This document shows positions 53,852-62,327 of a stretch of DNA of 63,115 nt, piece by piece. The stretch is from contig CAZVLU010000016.1 in assembly GCA_964628235.1 (NCBI GenBank), forward strand, positions 1 to 63,115, given 5' to 3'. Position numbers and translations under genes: made by a program. This stretch comes from CAMAVH01 sp964628235. GTDB taxonomy: Bacteria; Pseudomonadota; Alphaproteobacteria; SMXQ01. Under the pieces are notes generated by a model, which was not told the DNA's origin, did not search any database, and worked only from the letters and a program-made list of their open reading frames with translations. Numbering within the stretch: the first letter of the stretch is position 1; every line of letters starts with the position of its first letter.

Positions 53852-54955
53852 ATGTCGCACAACAGCTTCGGCCATCTGTTCCGCGTCACCACCTGGGGCG
53901 AAAGCCACGGGCCGGCGATCGGCTGCGTGGTCGACGGCTGCCCGCCGGGCATCGCGCTGAAGGAAGACGACATCCAGGTTTGGCTGGAAAAGCGCAAGCC
54001 CGGCACCTCGCGCTTCGTCACCCAGCGCCAGGAAAGCGACAGCGTCCAGATCCTATCCGGCGTGTTCGAGGGCAAGACCACCGGCACCTCGATCGGCCTC
54101 GTCATCCAGAACGAGGACCAGCGCTCGAAGGACTACGGCGACATCAAAGACAAGTTTCGCCCCGGCCATGCCGACCTGACCTACCACCAGAAATACGGCA
54201 TCCGCGACTATCGTGGCGGCGGGCGTTCGTCGGCGCGCGAGACCGCCATGCGCGTCGCCGCCGGCGGCGTGGCACGGCAAATTCTCAAGCAGGCGTTCGG
54301 CGACAGCTTCGTCATCCGCGGCGCCATGGTGCAGATGGGCAAGCAGGTCGTCGACCGCGCGCGCTGGGAGTGGGACGCCACGCAGGACAATACCTTTTGG
54401 TGCCCCGACCGCCAGGCGGCGCAGAGCTGGGAAAGCTATCTCGACGGCGTGCGCAAATCGGGCAACTCGGTGGGCGCCATCATTGAGTTGGTCGCTTCGG
54501 GCGTGCCCGCCGGCCTCGGCGCGCCGATCTACGGCAAGCTCGACGCAGATCTGGCCGCCGCCATGATGAGCATCAACGCGGTGAAGGGCGTCGAGATCGG
54601 CGCCGGCATGGGCGCCGCCTCCCTGATGGGCGACGAGAACGCCGATGAAATGCGCATGAAGGACGGCAAGATCGACTTCCTGTCGAACAAGGCCGGCGGC
54701 ATCCTCGGCGGCATCTCGACCGGCCAGGACATCGTCGTGCGCTTCGCCGTCAAGCCGACCAGCTCGATCCTGATGCCGCGCCGCACGGTCGACATCCACG
54801 GCAACGACACCGAAGTCGTCACCAAAGGCCGCCATGATCCCTGCGTCGGCATCCGCGCCGTGCCGGTCGGCGAAGCCATGCTCGCTTGCGTGCTGGCCGA
54901 TCACTACCTGCGCCACAGAGGGCAGGTGGGCGACGGCGGCGGCACGATCGGCTAA
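53852..54955 (+). CDS. aroC: Chorismate synthase
   Basis: A 367-aa reduced-FMN-dependent enzyme that converts EPSP to chorismate, the last shikimate step. Family motifs: GESHGPAIGCVVDGCPPG (about residues 16-33), RPGHADLTYHQKYG, GGGRSSARETA with RVAAG, and RHDPCVGIRAVPVGEAM at the C-terminus. It follows fabI closely on the same strand. Confidence 0.97.
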   Translation: MSHNSFGHLFRVTTWGESHGPAIGCVVDGCPPGIALKEDDIQVWLEKRKPGTSRFVTQRQESDSVQILSGVFEGKTTGTSIGLVIQNEDQRSKDYGDIKDKFRPGHADLTYHQKYGIRDYRGGGRSSARETAMRVAAGGVARQILKQAFGDSFVIRGAMVQMGKQVVDRARWEWDATQDNTFWCPDRQAAQSWESYLDGVRKSGNSVGAIIELVASGVPAGLGAPIYGKLDADLAAAMMSINAVKGVEIGAGMGAASLMGDENADEMRMKDGKIDFLSNKAGGILGGISTGQDIVVRFAVKPTSSILMPRRTVDIHGNDTEVVTKGRHDPCVGIRAVPVGEAMLACVLADHYLRHRGQVGDGGGTIG

Positions 54956-54978
54956 CGCGCCGATCTTTCGTAAAAAAC

Positions 54979-55068
54979 CGTCATGCCCGGGCTTGTCCCG
55001 GGCATCCACGCCTTGAAATGTCGCCATAAAGAAAGTCGTGGATGGCCGGAAGAAGTGCGGCCATGACG
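54979..55068. repeat. Rhizobiales-type palindromic intergenic element, copy 1
   Basis: Left arm CGTCATGCCCGGGCTTGTCC then CGGGCATCCACG; right arm contains CGTGGATGGCCGG and GCGGCCATGACG. The arms form an imperfect hairpin. A related copy is at 62205-62293. Confidence 0.85.
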
Positions 55069-55075
55069 AATGGAA

Positions 55076-55492
55076 TTATTTCGCGACGAAGCTCGCCAGC
55101 GTCTTGCCGCCCTCGTCGGTGAGCGCCAACGTCGAACCCGCAATCTTGTAGCCCTTGGCCCCGCCCAGCGCGGCGGCGTAGCCCGACTCGATATCCATGC
55201 CGGCAGCGCAAGCCATCCGCATCATAGCGAGCGGGCCGAAGCTCAGCTTGTCGCCGGACAATTGATAAGCGCCGTTGAACATATTGCAGCCGGCATAGCC
55301 GTTGGCGCGTCTGTCGCTTGCCAGTTGCAGGGTCGGCTCCCGTTGGCCGGTCGCCAAGGTTACCGGCTGTTCACCGATAGAGGCCAACACCCAATTGGTG
55401 CCGACGAGCGGCGCTGTCGCGCTTATTTTGCCGTCCTGCGTTGCGCAAGCTGTCAACATGAGCGCGACAGCCGCAAGCACCAACCTCGTCAT
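55076..55492 (-). CDS. META-domain lipoprotein (HslJ-like)
   Basis: A 138-aa lipoprotein with signal peptide and lipobox LMLTAC. The META domain shows GTNWVLASIGEQPV and the core NGYAGCNMFNGAYQLSGDKLSFGPLAMMRMAC, which is diagnostic of HslJ-like proteins. These are outer-membrane or periplasmic proteins often linked to heat or novobiocin resistance. AAAGGA precedes ATG 55492; the frame upstream to 55624 was rejected. Confidence 0.87.
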   Translation of the reverse strand: MTRLVLAAVALMLTACATQDGKISATAPLVGTNWVLASIGEQPVTLATGQREPTLQLASDRRANGYAGCNMFNGAYQLSGDKLSFGPLAMMRMACAAGMDIESGYAAALGGAKGYKIAGSTLALTDEGGKTLASFVAK

Positions 55493-55574
55493 AGGAATCC
55501 TTTCATCGAGTTCCCGCGGAGCATGGCAGTTCCCCGCATGTGCTGGATCAATCGAATAGGCGCCTTCGGGCCGA

Positions 55575-55602
55575 TTGACTCCCGCTTTGTAAAAAACATA
55601 AC
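55575..55602 (+). promoter_or_regulatory. Sigma-70-type promoter of the candidate sRNA
   Basis: TTGACT at 55575-55580 and CATAAC at 55597-55602 are separated by 16 nt. The expected start is near 55609. Confidence 0.55.
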
Positions 55603-55608
55603 GTGAAC

Positions 55609-55683
55609 AAATTAGGGAGGGCATCTGCGCGCGATTGCAGAATGCCCCTGCCGCTCACCACGCCAGCCCGGCGTGGTTTTTTT
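55609..55683 (+). ncRNA. Candidate small RNA, two hairpins with terminator
   Basis: About 75 nt between a promoter and a strong terminator, with no protein of good quality. Hairpin 1 (55619-55647) is GGGCAT-CTGC / GCAG-A-ATGCCC with an 8-nt loop. A short single-stranded linker (CCTGCCGCTCA) precedes hairpin 2, the terminator. The 5' end reads AAATTAGGGAGGG. I do not recognise the RNA as a named family. Confidence 0.5.
55658..55683 (+). terminator. Rho-independent terminator of the candidate sRNA
   Basis: Stem CCACGCC / GGCGTGG, loop AGCCC, then seven T. No plus-strand protein gene ends nearby, so it points to a small transcript. Confidence 0.9.
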
Positions 55684-55694
55684 ATGGCCGCATC

Positions 55695-55793
55695 ATGCTG
55701 GAACAGAAACTCGTGGTTTGGACGGGCATCGTCCTCGCTTGCCTGCGCATCGTCGAGCTCGCGCTCGATCTCGCCGAGCGCGTCTCCGGCTAG
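55695..55793 (+). CDS. Possible 32-aa membrane-helix peptide
   Basis: A 32-codon ORF starting MLEQKLVVWTGIVLACLR with a hydrophobic centre and an amphipathic end. Third-position GC is high, as in real genes here. No good ribosome-binding site is seen and it starts 11 nt after a terminator. Its TAG overlaps the stop of the FAH-family gene on the other strand (CTAG). It may be chance. Confidence 0.3.
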   Translation: MLEQKLVVWTGIVLACLRIVELALDLAERVSG

Positions 55794-56557
55794 CCCATGA
55801 CGTTGGACAAGACGCCGACGCCCTCGATGGCGATCTCGATCTTGGCGCCGGGCTTCAGCGGCAAGGTGCCGACCGTGGTGCCGCAAGCGATGATGTCGCC
55901 CGGCAGCAGCGTCAAATCGCGCGAGATGAGGCTGACGAGCTTGGCCGGCGAAAAGAACATATCGTCCGCAGCTTGGCTTTGCCGTTCGCGTCCGTCGAGC
56001 AGCGCCTTCACCGTAAGGGCCGCCGGATCGAGGCCGGTGGCGATGACCGGGCCGAACGGGCCGAAACCGTCGAAGTTCTTGGCGCGCGTCCATTGCGGAA
56101 AGGAGGCGTCCTTGAACAGCAGCTCGAGCGCGGTGACGTCGTTGACGCAGGTAAAGCCGAAGATGTGATCGGCTGCTGCCGCTTCATCGACGCCGCTGCA
56201 GCGCTTGCCGATCACGACGCCGAGCTCGGCCTCGTAGATCACCCGCCCCTCGTAAGACAGCGGACGCGGAATGACATGGCCGCTGGCGAGATAAGCGCTC
56301 GGCGCCTTGAGGAAATAGAGCGGCTCGGCAGGCTCTGTCAGGTTGTTCTTCGCCGCCACGGCGCGCGAATTATTCCACAGGCAGACCATCTTCTGCGGCT
56401 CGCACGGCGTCAGCAAGGTCACGGCCGTCAGCGGCAGGCTTTCGCCCGCCGGCACGTTGGCGCCGAACATGTCGCCCTCGTGAACGGAAATCCCATCCCC
56501 CTCGAGCGTGCCGAACCCCGTGCACTCTCCTTGCGCGAAACGCAGCCAAAGCGTCAT
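55790..56557 (-). CDS. Fumarylacetoacetate hydrolase-family protein
   Basis: A 255-aa cytosolic enzyme. The FAH fold is indicated by VCLWNNSRAVAAKN, the metal-binding segment YEAELGVVIGKR with its Glu pair, FGFTCVNDVTALELL, and GDIIACGTTVGT near the C-terminus. Family members hydrolyse or decarboxylate 2,4-diketo acids or act as hydratases in aromatic catabolism. It is 7 nt from the alpha/beta hydrolase upstream on the same strand, so both may belong to one pathway. Confidence 0.9.
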   Translation of the reverse strand: MTLWLRFAQGECTGFGTLEGDGISVHEGDMFGANVPAGESLPLTAVTLLTPCEPQKMVCLWNNSRAVAAKNNLTEPAEPLYFLKAPSAYLASGHVIPRPLSYEGRVIYEAELGVVIGKRCSGVDEAAAADHIFGFTCVNDVTALELLFKDASFPQWTRAKNFDGFGPFGPVIATGLDPAALTVKALLDGRERQSQAADDMFFSPAKLVSLISRDLTLLPGDIIACGTTVGTLPLKPGAKIEIAIEGVGVLSNVMG

Positions 56558-56564
56558 GCGGATC

Positions 56565-57443
56565 TCAGCGCTGCAGGAACGGCACGGTCAGGCGATGCAC
56601 CTCGTCGGCGGCGTCCCACGGCACCAGATGCTTGCAGCCGTCGACGATATGCAGATCGAGCTGCGGACGGCGTTCTTTAAGCAGCGTCGCCTTCTCGAAG
56701 GCGTTGGCGCGGTCGTTCTTGCCGTAGATCAGCAGCAGCGGCATCTTCAGATCGCTCAGCGTCTCCCACGGCTCGGGGCCGCTCTTCTCCTTCGACTTGG
56801 CCTTGTTCGACTCGCTGAGTTCGTTGCGCGCGACGAAGGCCTCGAAATTTTTGCCGACGCTATTCGCATGGCGCAGCGCCAGCTCGTCCGGCGTGATCAG
56901 CTCATGATGGAACAGGTTGGCTTCGAGCAATTTGCGCGTGTCGTCGATGGTCGGCTCGGAGGCGGCCATGCGGCGCTCGAGGCGCTGTTGCACGGCGGCC
57001 TGGCGGTCGGCGCCGGCCTCCGGCTTCGTCTCCAGCGGCGGCAGCAGACTGCCGGTGCCGAGCACGACGACATGGCTGATGCGCTCCGGCTCGGCCAGCG
57101 CGATCTGCACCGCCGCGTTGCCGGCCTGCGAATGGGCGACGAGGGCGGTCTTGCCGAGGCCGAGGGCGTCGATGAATTTCGTGATCATCTTCTTGCGCAA
57201 GCCGGCGCCGTGGTCGGTCGGATTGTCCGACTGGCCGAAGCCCGGCTGGTCGAAAGCGATGACGCGCAAATCGCCGCGCGACAGCGGGCCGAGATTGCGG
57301 CGGAATACATCGGCCGAAGAGCCGAGCGACGCGCCGTGCAGGCAGACGACCGGCTTGCCCTCGCCTTCCTCGATATAGCGGATGCGCAGGCCATCGATGG
57401 TGACGAATTTATCCTGCACGCCAGTCTGAACGGCTGTGGCCAT
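56565..57443 (-). CDS. Alpha/beta hydrolase (meta-cleavage-type)
   Basis: A 292-aa hydrolase with VCLHGASLG at the oxyanion hole, FDQPGFGQSDNP, nucleophile elbow AHSQAGNAAV, YGKNDRAN near the acid, and a late CKHLVPWDAADEVHRL supplying the His. The pattern is that of carbon-carbon bond hydrolases of meta-cleavage pathways (DmpD/BphD-like), although esterases share it. Pairing with the FAH-family gene supports an aromatic-degradation role. AGGGAG precedes ATG 57443. Confidence 0.87.
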   Translation of the reverse strand: MATAVQTGVQDKFVTIDGLRIRYIEEGEGKPVVCLHGASLGSSADVFRRNLGPLSRGDLRVIAFDQPGFGQSDNPTDHGAGLRKKMITKFIDALGLGKTALVAHSQAGNAAVQIALAEPERISHVVVLGTGSLLPPLETKPEAGADRQAAVQQRLERRMAASEPTIDDTRKLLEANLFHHELITPDELALRHANSVGKNFEAFVARNELSESNKAKSKEKSGPEPWETLSDLKMPLLLIYGKNDRANAFEKATLLKERRPQLDLHIVDGCKHLVPWDAADEVHRLTVPFLQR

Positions 57444-57553
57444 GGCACTCTCCCTTAGAATGAAACGCCTCGCTGTGGCGAGGTCTTGCTAATCGTGATT
57501 TTAGCACGGCGCGGCGTTTTGCGGCCAGCGTTCCGGCTTAAGAAACAGCGGCC

Positions 57554-58534
57554 TTAGGCGTGATAAAGCCCCGCCGCGACGGCGCGCTGGCGGATCAGCG
57601 CCAGCACCGTGTCCACGGTCGGCGTCGGAACTTCGACCAGGCGGCCCATCTCCTGCACCGCCGTGACCAGCGCGTCGATCTCCATCGGCCGACCGCGTTC
57701 CAAATCTTGCAGCATCGACGTCTTATGCGCGCCGACGCCGGCAGCGCCGGCGATGCGCTTGTCGACATCGATGCCGAACTTCACGCCGAGCTTCTCGCCG
57801 ATGGCCTGCGCTTCCAGCATCATGGCGCGCGCCACGGCGCGCGTGCCCGGCTCGGTGGCGATGACATCGAGCGTCGCATGGGTGAGCGCGCTGATCGGAT
57901 TAAAGCAGAGGTTGCCCCACAGCTTGATCCAGATTTCATCGCGGATGCGCGGCCGCACCGGCGCTTTCAAACCGGCTTTCACCAAGGCTTCGCTCAGCGC
58001 CGTCACGCGCGCGGTCTTCTCGCCTGAGGGTTCGCCGAGCGTGAAGCGGTCGCCCTCGACATGCTGCACGACGCCGGGCGCCGTCACTTCGCAAGCGGGA
58101 TAAACGACGCAGCCGATCATGCGCTCCGGACCGAGGCCGTCCCACTGGACATCGCCGGGATCGACGCTGGCGAGCCGCGCGTCCTTGTGCGGCGACTCGA
58201 GGCCGTAGAAATACCACCAGGGCACGCCGTTGACGCCCCAGACGATGGCGGTGTCAGGGCCGAGCAACGGCTTGAGCGCCGGCACGACGCCCGGCACCGA
58301 ATGGGCCTTCAACGTGATGACGACGAAATCCTGCGGGCCGGCTTCGGCGGCGGTCTCGACCGCGCGCACCTTGGCGATCTTCTCTTGGCCGTCGCGAATC
58401 AGCTTGAGGCCGTCCTTCTGCATGGCCGCCAGATGCGGCCCGCGCGCGATCAGCGTGACGTCGGCGCCGGCCAGCGCCAATTCCGCGCCCATGAAACCGC
58501 CGATGGCGCCCGCGCCGAAAATGCAAATTCGCAA
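57554..58534 (-). CDS. panE: 2-dehydropantoate 2-reductase-family protein
   Basis: A 326-aa NADP-dependent reductase with an N-terminal Rossmann site GAGAIGGFMGAELA (residues 7-20), and the PanE/ApbA C-domain with RDEIWIKLWGNLCFNPISAL (conserved Lys/Asn). It may reduce ketopantoate for CoA synthesis or act on another 2-oxo acid. The start codon appears to be TTG at 58534, supported by GGGAGGG just upstream and by the Rossmann motif beginning at once. Confidence 0.87.
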   Translation of the reverse strand: MRICIFGAGAIGGFMGAELALAGADVTLIARGPHLAAMQKDGLKLIRDGQEKIAKVRAVETAAEAGPQDFVVITLKAHSVPGVVPALKPLLGPDTAIVWGVNGVPWWYFYGLESPHKDARLASVDPGDVQWDGLGPERMIGCVVYPACEVTAPGVVQHVEGDRFTLGEPSGEKTARVTALSEALVKAGLKAPVRPRIRDEIWIKLWGNLCFNPISALTHATLDVIATEPGTRAVARAMMLEAQAIGEKLGVKFGIDVDKRIAGAAGVGAHKTSMLQDLERGRPMEIDALVTAVQEMGRLVEVPTPTVDTVLALIRQRAVAAGLYHA

Positions 58535-58601
58535 GAAACCCTCCCGTTATTTTCCATCCTGCATATCGGGCGAACGGGACCCGGTCAACAGCGCAGCGCC
58601 G

Positions 58602-59909
58602 TCATTTTCCCTTGCGGAAAACGCCGACGACTTCGAGATGCGGCGTCCACAGGAATTGATCGACCGGCAGCGCCGATTCGAGACGATAGCCGCCCTCGAC
58701 GAGCAATTTGGCGTCGCGCGCGAAGCTGCTCGGGTTGCACGACACCGCGACCACCAGCGGAATTTTCGAGGCGGCCAAGCGGCCGGCCTGCGACGCAGCG
58801 CCCGCGCGCGGCGGATCGAACACCACCGCGTCGAATTTCTTGAGATCGTCGGCGATCAACGGCCGCTTCATCAAATCGCGCGTCTCGGTCGCCAGCTTGT
58901 TGCCGATGCCCGCCGCGTCGGCGCCCTTGCGTAACGCCGCGACGAGGCCGGCGTCGCCGTCGATGGCGAGCACCGAAGCGAGCGTCACCAGCGGGAAGCT
59001 GAACGCGCCGGCGCCGCAGAATAGATCGGCGATGCGTTTGACCTTGGCATCCTTGAAGGCGGCCATCACGGCTTCGACGAGGAGCCGTTCGCCCTCCTTC
59101 GTCGCCTGCAGGAACGCGCCGGGCGGCAACGCCACTTGCGCCTTCCCGAAGGTGACCAACGCAGGGCGGCGCGACACGACGGTTTCCGGCGTGCCGACCG
59201 GGCCGCTCGCCACCAGCGACTGCCAAGACAGGCGCTGCAGGCCGCGCGCGCCAGCGAATTCGCCCAAAATCTGGCGCGTCGACGCCGGCAATTTGCCGGG
59301 CGTGCGCAGGATCAAGTCGAGCCCGTCGTCGAGCTGATTGACCATCGCCTCGGCGCGGCCACCGGGCGGCAGGATGCGCGTGAATAGGTCGCGCAACGGC
59401 GGCAACAGGGCGAGCAAGGCCGGCGACAGCGCGGCGCAATCGTTGAAATCGATCACGTCATGGCTGGCGCGCGCCTGAAAGCCGAGACGCATGATCCCAG
59501 ATGGCTGGCGATGGGCGAAGAAGGTGGCGCGGCGGCGCGAGCCAGGCGGCACGGTAGCCAGTTCGCCGACGGGCACGTCGCCCAAGCCGACATAGGCCAG
59601 CGCGTCGACCAGCAGGCCGCGTTTCCAAGCGGCGTAAGGCGCGGGCGCCAAATGCTCCATGACGCAGCCGCCGCATTTCATGTAATTCGCGCAAACTGGC
59701 GCGACACGGTCGGGCGAGGCTTGGAAAATTTCAACGACCGTGCCGCGCAACCCGTCCGGGGTCGGCGTCACGCGGGCGCGAACGCGCTCGCCAGGCAGCG
59801 CGAAGGGCACATAAACCCGCGCCCCATCGGTGCCGCCATGGGCGAGCGTGGCGATGCCGTCGCCTTCGGCGCCGAGGCTCTGCACGGTCAGTTCGAGTTC
59901 GTCAGACAT
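58602..59909 (-). CDS. TrmA/RlmD-family RNA m5U methyltransferase
   Basis: A 435-aa SAM-dependent enzyme. The N-terminal TRAM-like domain (ELELTVQSLGAEGDGIA) is followed by an iron-sulfur motif, CANYMKCGGCVMEHL plus a later Cys in NDCAAL. The methyltransferase core has DLFCGAGAFSFPL, FDPPRAG and SCNPSSFARD with the catalytic Cys. It probably methylates a uridine in rRNA or tRNA. ATG 59909 is 8 nt from the tlyA-like stop. Confidence 0.9.
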   Translation of the reverse strand: MSDELELTVQSLGAEGDGIATLAHGGTDGARVYVPFALPGERVRARVTPTPDGLRGTVVEIFQASPDRVAPVCANYMKCGGCVMEHLAPAPYAAWKRGLLVDALAYVGLGDVPVGELATVPPGSRRRATFFAHRQPSGIMRLGFQARASHDVIDFNDCAALSPALLALLPPLRDLFTRILPPGGRAEAMVNQLDDGLDLILRTPGKLPASTRQILGEFAGARGLQRLSWQSLVASGPVGTPETVVSRRPALVTFGKAQVALPPGAFLQATKEGERLLVEAVMAAFKDAKVKRIADLFCGAGAFSFPLVTLASVLAIDGDAGLVAALRKGADAAGIGNKLATETRDLMKRPLIADDLKKFDAVVFDPPRAGAASQAGRLAASKIPLVVAVSCNPSSFARDAKLLVEGGYRLESALPVDQFLWTPHLEVVGVFRKGK

Positions 59910-59917
59910 TCTTGATC

Positions 59918-60688
59918 CTAGCACGCTTCGGGCGCGGGCGGCTTGGTCGCCGCGATGAGAAATTCCCGATTGCCGTCCTGGCCGGTGATCGGGCTGTCGG
60001 TCAGGCCGATGACAGCCCAGCCCATGTCCTGGGCCAGCCAGGCTTGGATGCGGTCGCAAACTTCGGCGTGCAATTCCGGCTCGCGGACGATGCCGCCCTT
60101 GCCCACCCGGCCCTTGCCGACCTCGAACTGTGGCTTGATCAGCGCCACCAGCAGCGCCCCCGGCTTGGCGATATTCAGCACGGCGGGCAGCACGGTGGCG
60201 AGGCCGATGAAGCTGGCGTCGCACACCACCACCTCGGGCGCATCCGGCAAATCCTCGGCCGTCAAATGGCGCGCGTTGACGCCTTCCATGACGACGACGC
60301 GCGGATCGTTGCGCAAGCCCCAAGCAAGCTGGCCCTTGCCGACATCGACGGCGTAAACCTTCGCCGCGCCGCGCGACAGCAGCACTTCGGTGAAGCCGCC
60401 GGTCGAGGAGCCGACATCGATGGCGGTCTTGCCCGCCACATCGAGCGAGAACTGGTCGAGCGCGCCGACCAGCTTCAATGCGCCGCGCGACACCCAAGGA
60501 TGCGGCGCGCCGCGCAAGGTCACTTCCAAATCGGCGGCAACCGGCTGGCCGGGCTTCTCCAGCCGGCGTTCGCCGCTGAACACCTGGCCGGCGAGAATCA
60601 CCGCCTGCGCCTTGGTCCGCGTTTCGGCGAGGCCGCGATCGACCAGCAACTGATCGAGCCTCGTTTTTGCGGCTTTCTTTTCGCTCAT
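59918..60688 (-). CDS. tlyA: TlyA-family rRNA methyltransferase
   Basis: A 256-aa protein with an S4 RNA-binding domain (residues 9-65, RLDQLLVDRGLAETRTKAQA) and an FtsJ-type methyltransferase domain (IDVGSSTGGFTEVLLSRGA, VDVGKGQLAWGLR, FIGLATVLPAVLN, KPQFEVGKGRVGKGG). It methylates ribose 2'-O positions in rRNA. Its start overlaps the MATE stop by 4 nt. Neighbouring dxs and a TrmA-like gene match a common alphaproteobacterial order. Confidence 0.93.
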   Translation of the reverse strand: MSEKKAAKTRLDQLLVDRGLAETRTKAQAVILAGQVFSGERRLEKPGQPVAADLEVTLRGAPHPWVSRGALKLVGALDQFSLDVAGKTAIDVGSSTGGFTEVLLSRGAAKVYAVDVGKGQLAWGLRNDPRVVVMEGVNARHLTAEDLPDAPEVVVCDASFIGLATVLPAVLNIAKPGALLVALIKPQFEVGKGRVGKGGIVREPELHAEVCDRIQAWLAQDMGWAVIGLTDSPITGQDGNREFLIAATKPPAPEAC

Positions 60689-62082
60689 GCCGTCCGCCGC
60701 TTGGTCAGCCAATGGAAGCGCCAAGTGAGCAGCACGGCCGCGACGATCAGCCCGGCGACGAGTCCCAACCAGATGCCGATGGCGCCGCCCTTGAGCGGAA
60801 ATCCGAGGATCACGCCGAGCGGGAAGGCCACGAACCAATAGGCGACCAGCGCGATGGCGAGCGGCCAGCGGGTGTCTTTCAAGCCGCGCAGCGCCCCGGC
60901 GGCGACGCTCTGGCCGCCGTCGAACACCTGGAAAAAGCCGGCGATGGCGAGCAACGTCGCGCCGAGCGCCAGCACCGGCGGCGTCGCCGGATTGGCCGGA
61001 TCGAGGAACAGACCGATGAGAAATTCGCCGGCCAGCAGGAACAGCGCGCAGGTCATCAACATGAAGCCGACGCCGAGCCCTTGCGCGGTAAAGCCGGCGC
61101 GCCTGGCACCCGCCAAGTCGTCCGAGCCGATGGCGAGGCCGACGCGCACGGTCGCCGCCTGGGCAAGCCCGAGCGGCACCATGAAGGAGATCGAGGCGCA
61201 TTGCATGGCGATCTGGTGCGCCGCCAGAGCCGTCGTGCCGATCAGGCCCATCAGGTAGATCGCGCCGGAGAACACGCCGACTTCGAGCACCCACATGCTG
61301 CCGATCGGCAGGCCGATGCGGAAAATCTCGCGAAAGCGCGACCAATCGGGTCGCCACAGCCGGCCGAGCACGGCGTAGCGGCGAAAGCGCCGGTCGGTCA
61401 GCACATAGACCAACAGCGCCACGGCCATCAGCGCATGGGTCGTCGCCGAGGCGACGGCGGCGCCGACCAGTTCCAGGCGCGGCAGCCCGAAATTGCCGAA
61501 AATCAGCCCGTAATTGGCGATCGCATTCGCCAACACGCCGATCACGGTGACGACGAGAATCGCCCGCGTGCGCTCGAACGCCGAGACGAAACAGCGCAGC
61601 ACCACGAACCACAAGGCCGGCAGCATCGAAAACAGCAGCACGCGCATATAGGGCTCGGCCAGATCGATCAGCGCCGGGTCTTGTCCGAACAGCGTCAAAA
61701 TGGGGCGAATCTGCCAACAGACGGCCATGAACGGCAGGGCGAGCAGCGTCGCCACCCAGAAGCCCTGGCGCACGGCGCGGCGCACGTCGCGCAATTTGCC
61801 GCGTGGCGAAGGCCGCCCGAGGATTTGCGACACGATGGGCGACACGGCGCTGACGACGCCGAGGCCGAACAAGAACAGCACGAAAAACACGTTGGCGGCC
61901 AGCCCAGACGCCGCCAGCGCCTCGGGCGACAGCCAGCCGAGCATCACCACGTCGGTGGTGTGGATGGCGATTTGGCCGAGTTGGCTGAGCGCCAGCGGCA
62001 CGCCGAGCGCCAGCATGGCTTTGGCCTCGGCGCGCCACAATTGAAAGCGCGACGCGGCGGGTTGGGCGGAGGAGACGAGCAT
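60685..62082 (-). CDS. MATE-family multidrug efflux transporter
   Basis: A roughly 465-aa, twelve-helix membrane protein of the NorM type. Features: LALSQLGQIAIHTTDVVMLGWLSPEALAA near the N-terminus, GLPIGSMWVLEVGVF, and FQVFDGGQSVAAGALRGLKDT. It exports cationic drugs using Na+ or H+. The N-terminus is uncertain: the frame extends to 62235 only by reading through a palindromic repeat, so 62082 (or 62115) is more likely. It overlaps tlyA by 4 nt. Confidence 0.9.
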   Translation of the reverse strand: MLVSSAQPAASRFQLWRAEAKAMLALGVPLALSQLGQIAIHTTDVVMLGWLSPEALAASGLAANVFFVLFLFGLGVVSAVSPIVSQILGRPSPRGKLRDVRRAVRQGFWVATLLALPFMAVCWQIRPILTLFGQDPALIDLAEPYMRVLLFSMLPALWFVVLRCFVSAFERTRAILVVTVIGVLANAIANYGLIFGNFGLPRLELVGAAVASATTHALMAVALLVYVLTDRRFRRYAVLGRLWRPDWSRFREIFRIGLPIGSMWVLEVGVFSGAIYLMGLIGTTALAAHQIAMQCASISFMVPLGLAQAATVRVGLAIGSDDLAGARRAGFTAQGLGVGFMLMTCALFLLAGEFLIGLFLDPANPATPPVLALGATLLAIAGFFQVFDGGQSVAAGALRGLKDTRWPLAIALVAYWFVAFPLGVILGFPLKGGAIGIWLGLVAGLIVAAVLLTWRFHWLTKRRTA

Positions 62083-62204
62083 CGAGGCGATCCGAACAGG
62101 AGACCCGCGCAGCATGGGCGCGAGAGATGACAAAAATGGGACGAAAGCCGAATTGCGGTTCTTGATAAAGCCGTAAAGCGACTGAGATGCTTCAACAAAC
62201 AAGT

Positions 62205-62293
62205 CGTCATGCCCGGGCTTGGCCCGGGCATCCACGCCTTACGACGCTTCAACCAAAAAGGCGTGGATACCCGGACCAAGTCCGGGCATGACG
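62205..62293. repeat. Rhizobiales-type palindromic intergenic element, copy 2
   Basis: CGTCATGCCCGGGCTTGGCC onwards (62205-62240) pairs with 62258-62293, ending TCCGGGCATGACG, in a nearly complete 36-nt stem with a 17-nt loop. It resembles copy 1 at 54979-55068 in sequence and ends. Confidence 0.9.
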
Positions 62294-62327
62294 CGTAGGT
62301 GATATCTATTTCGTAACTGCTGACGCG

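Noticed and set aside
55603..55800. 65-codon ORF across the sRNA hairpins and terminator
   Set aside because: It reads through a strong terminator, and its Ser/Arg-rich product looks like noise.
60667..62130. 487-codon plus-strand ORF opposite tlyA/MATE
   Set aside because: Antisense shadow with low-complexity Arg/Gln/His composition.
62083..62235. N-terminal extension of the MATE transporter
   Set aside because: Its first residues are translated from a palindromic repeat, a common artefact; starts at 62115 or 62082 are more plausible.
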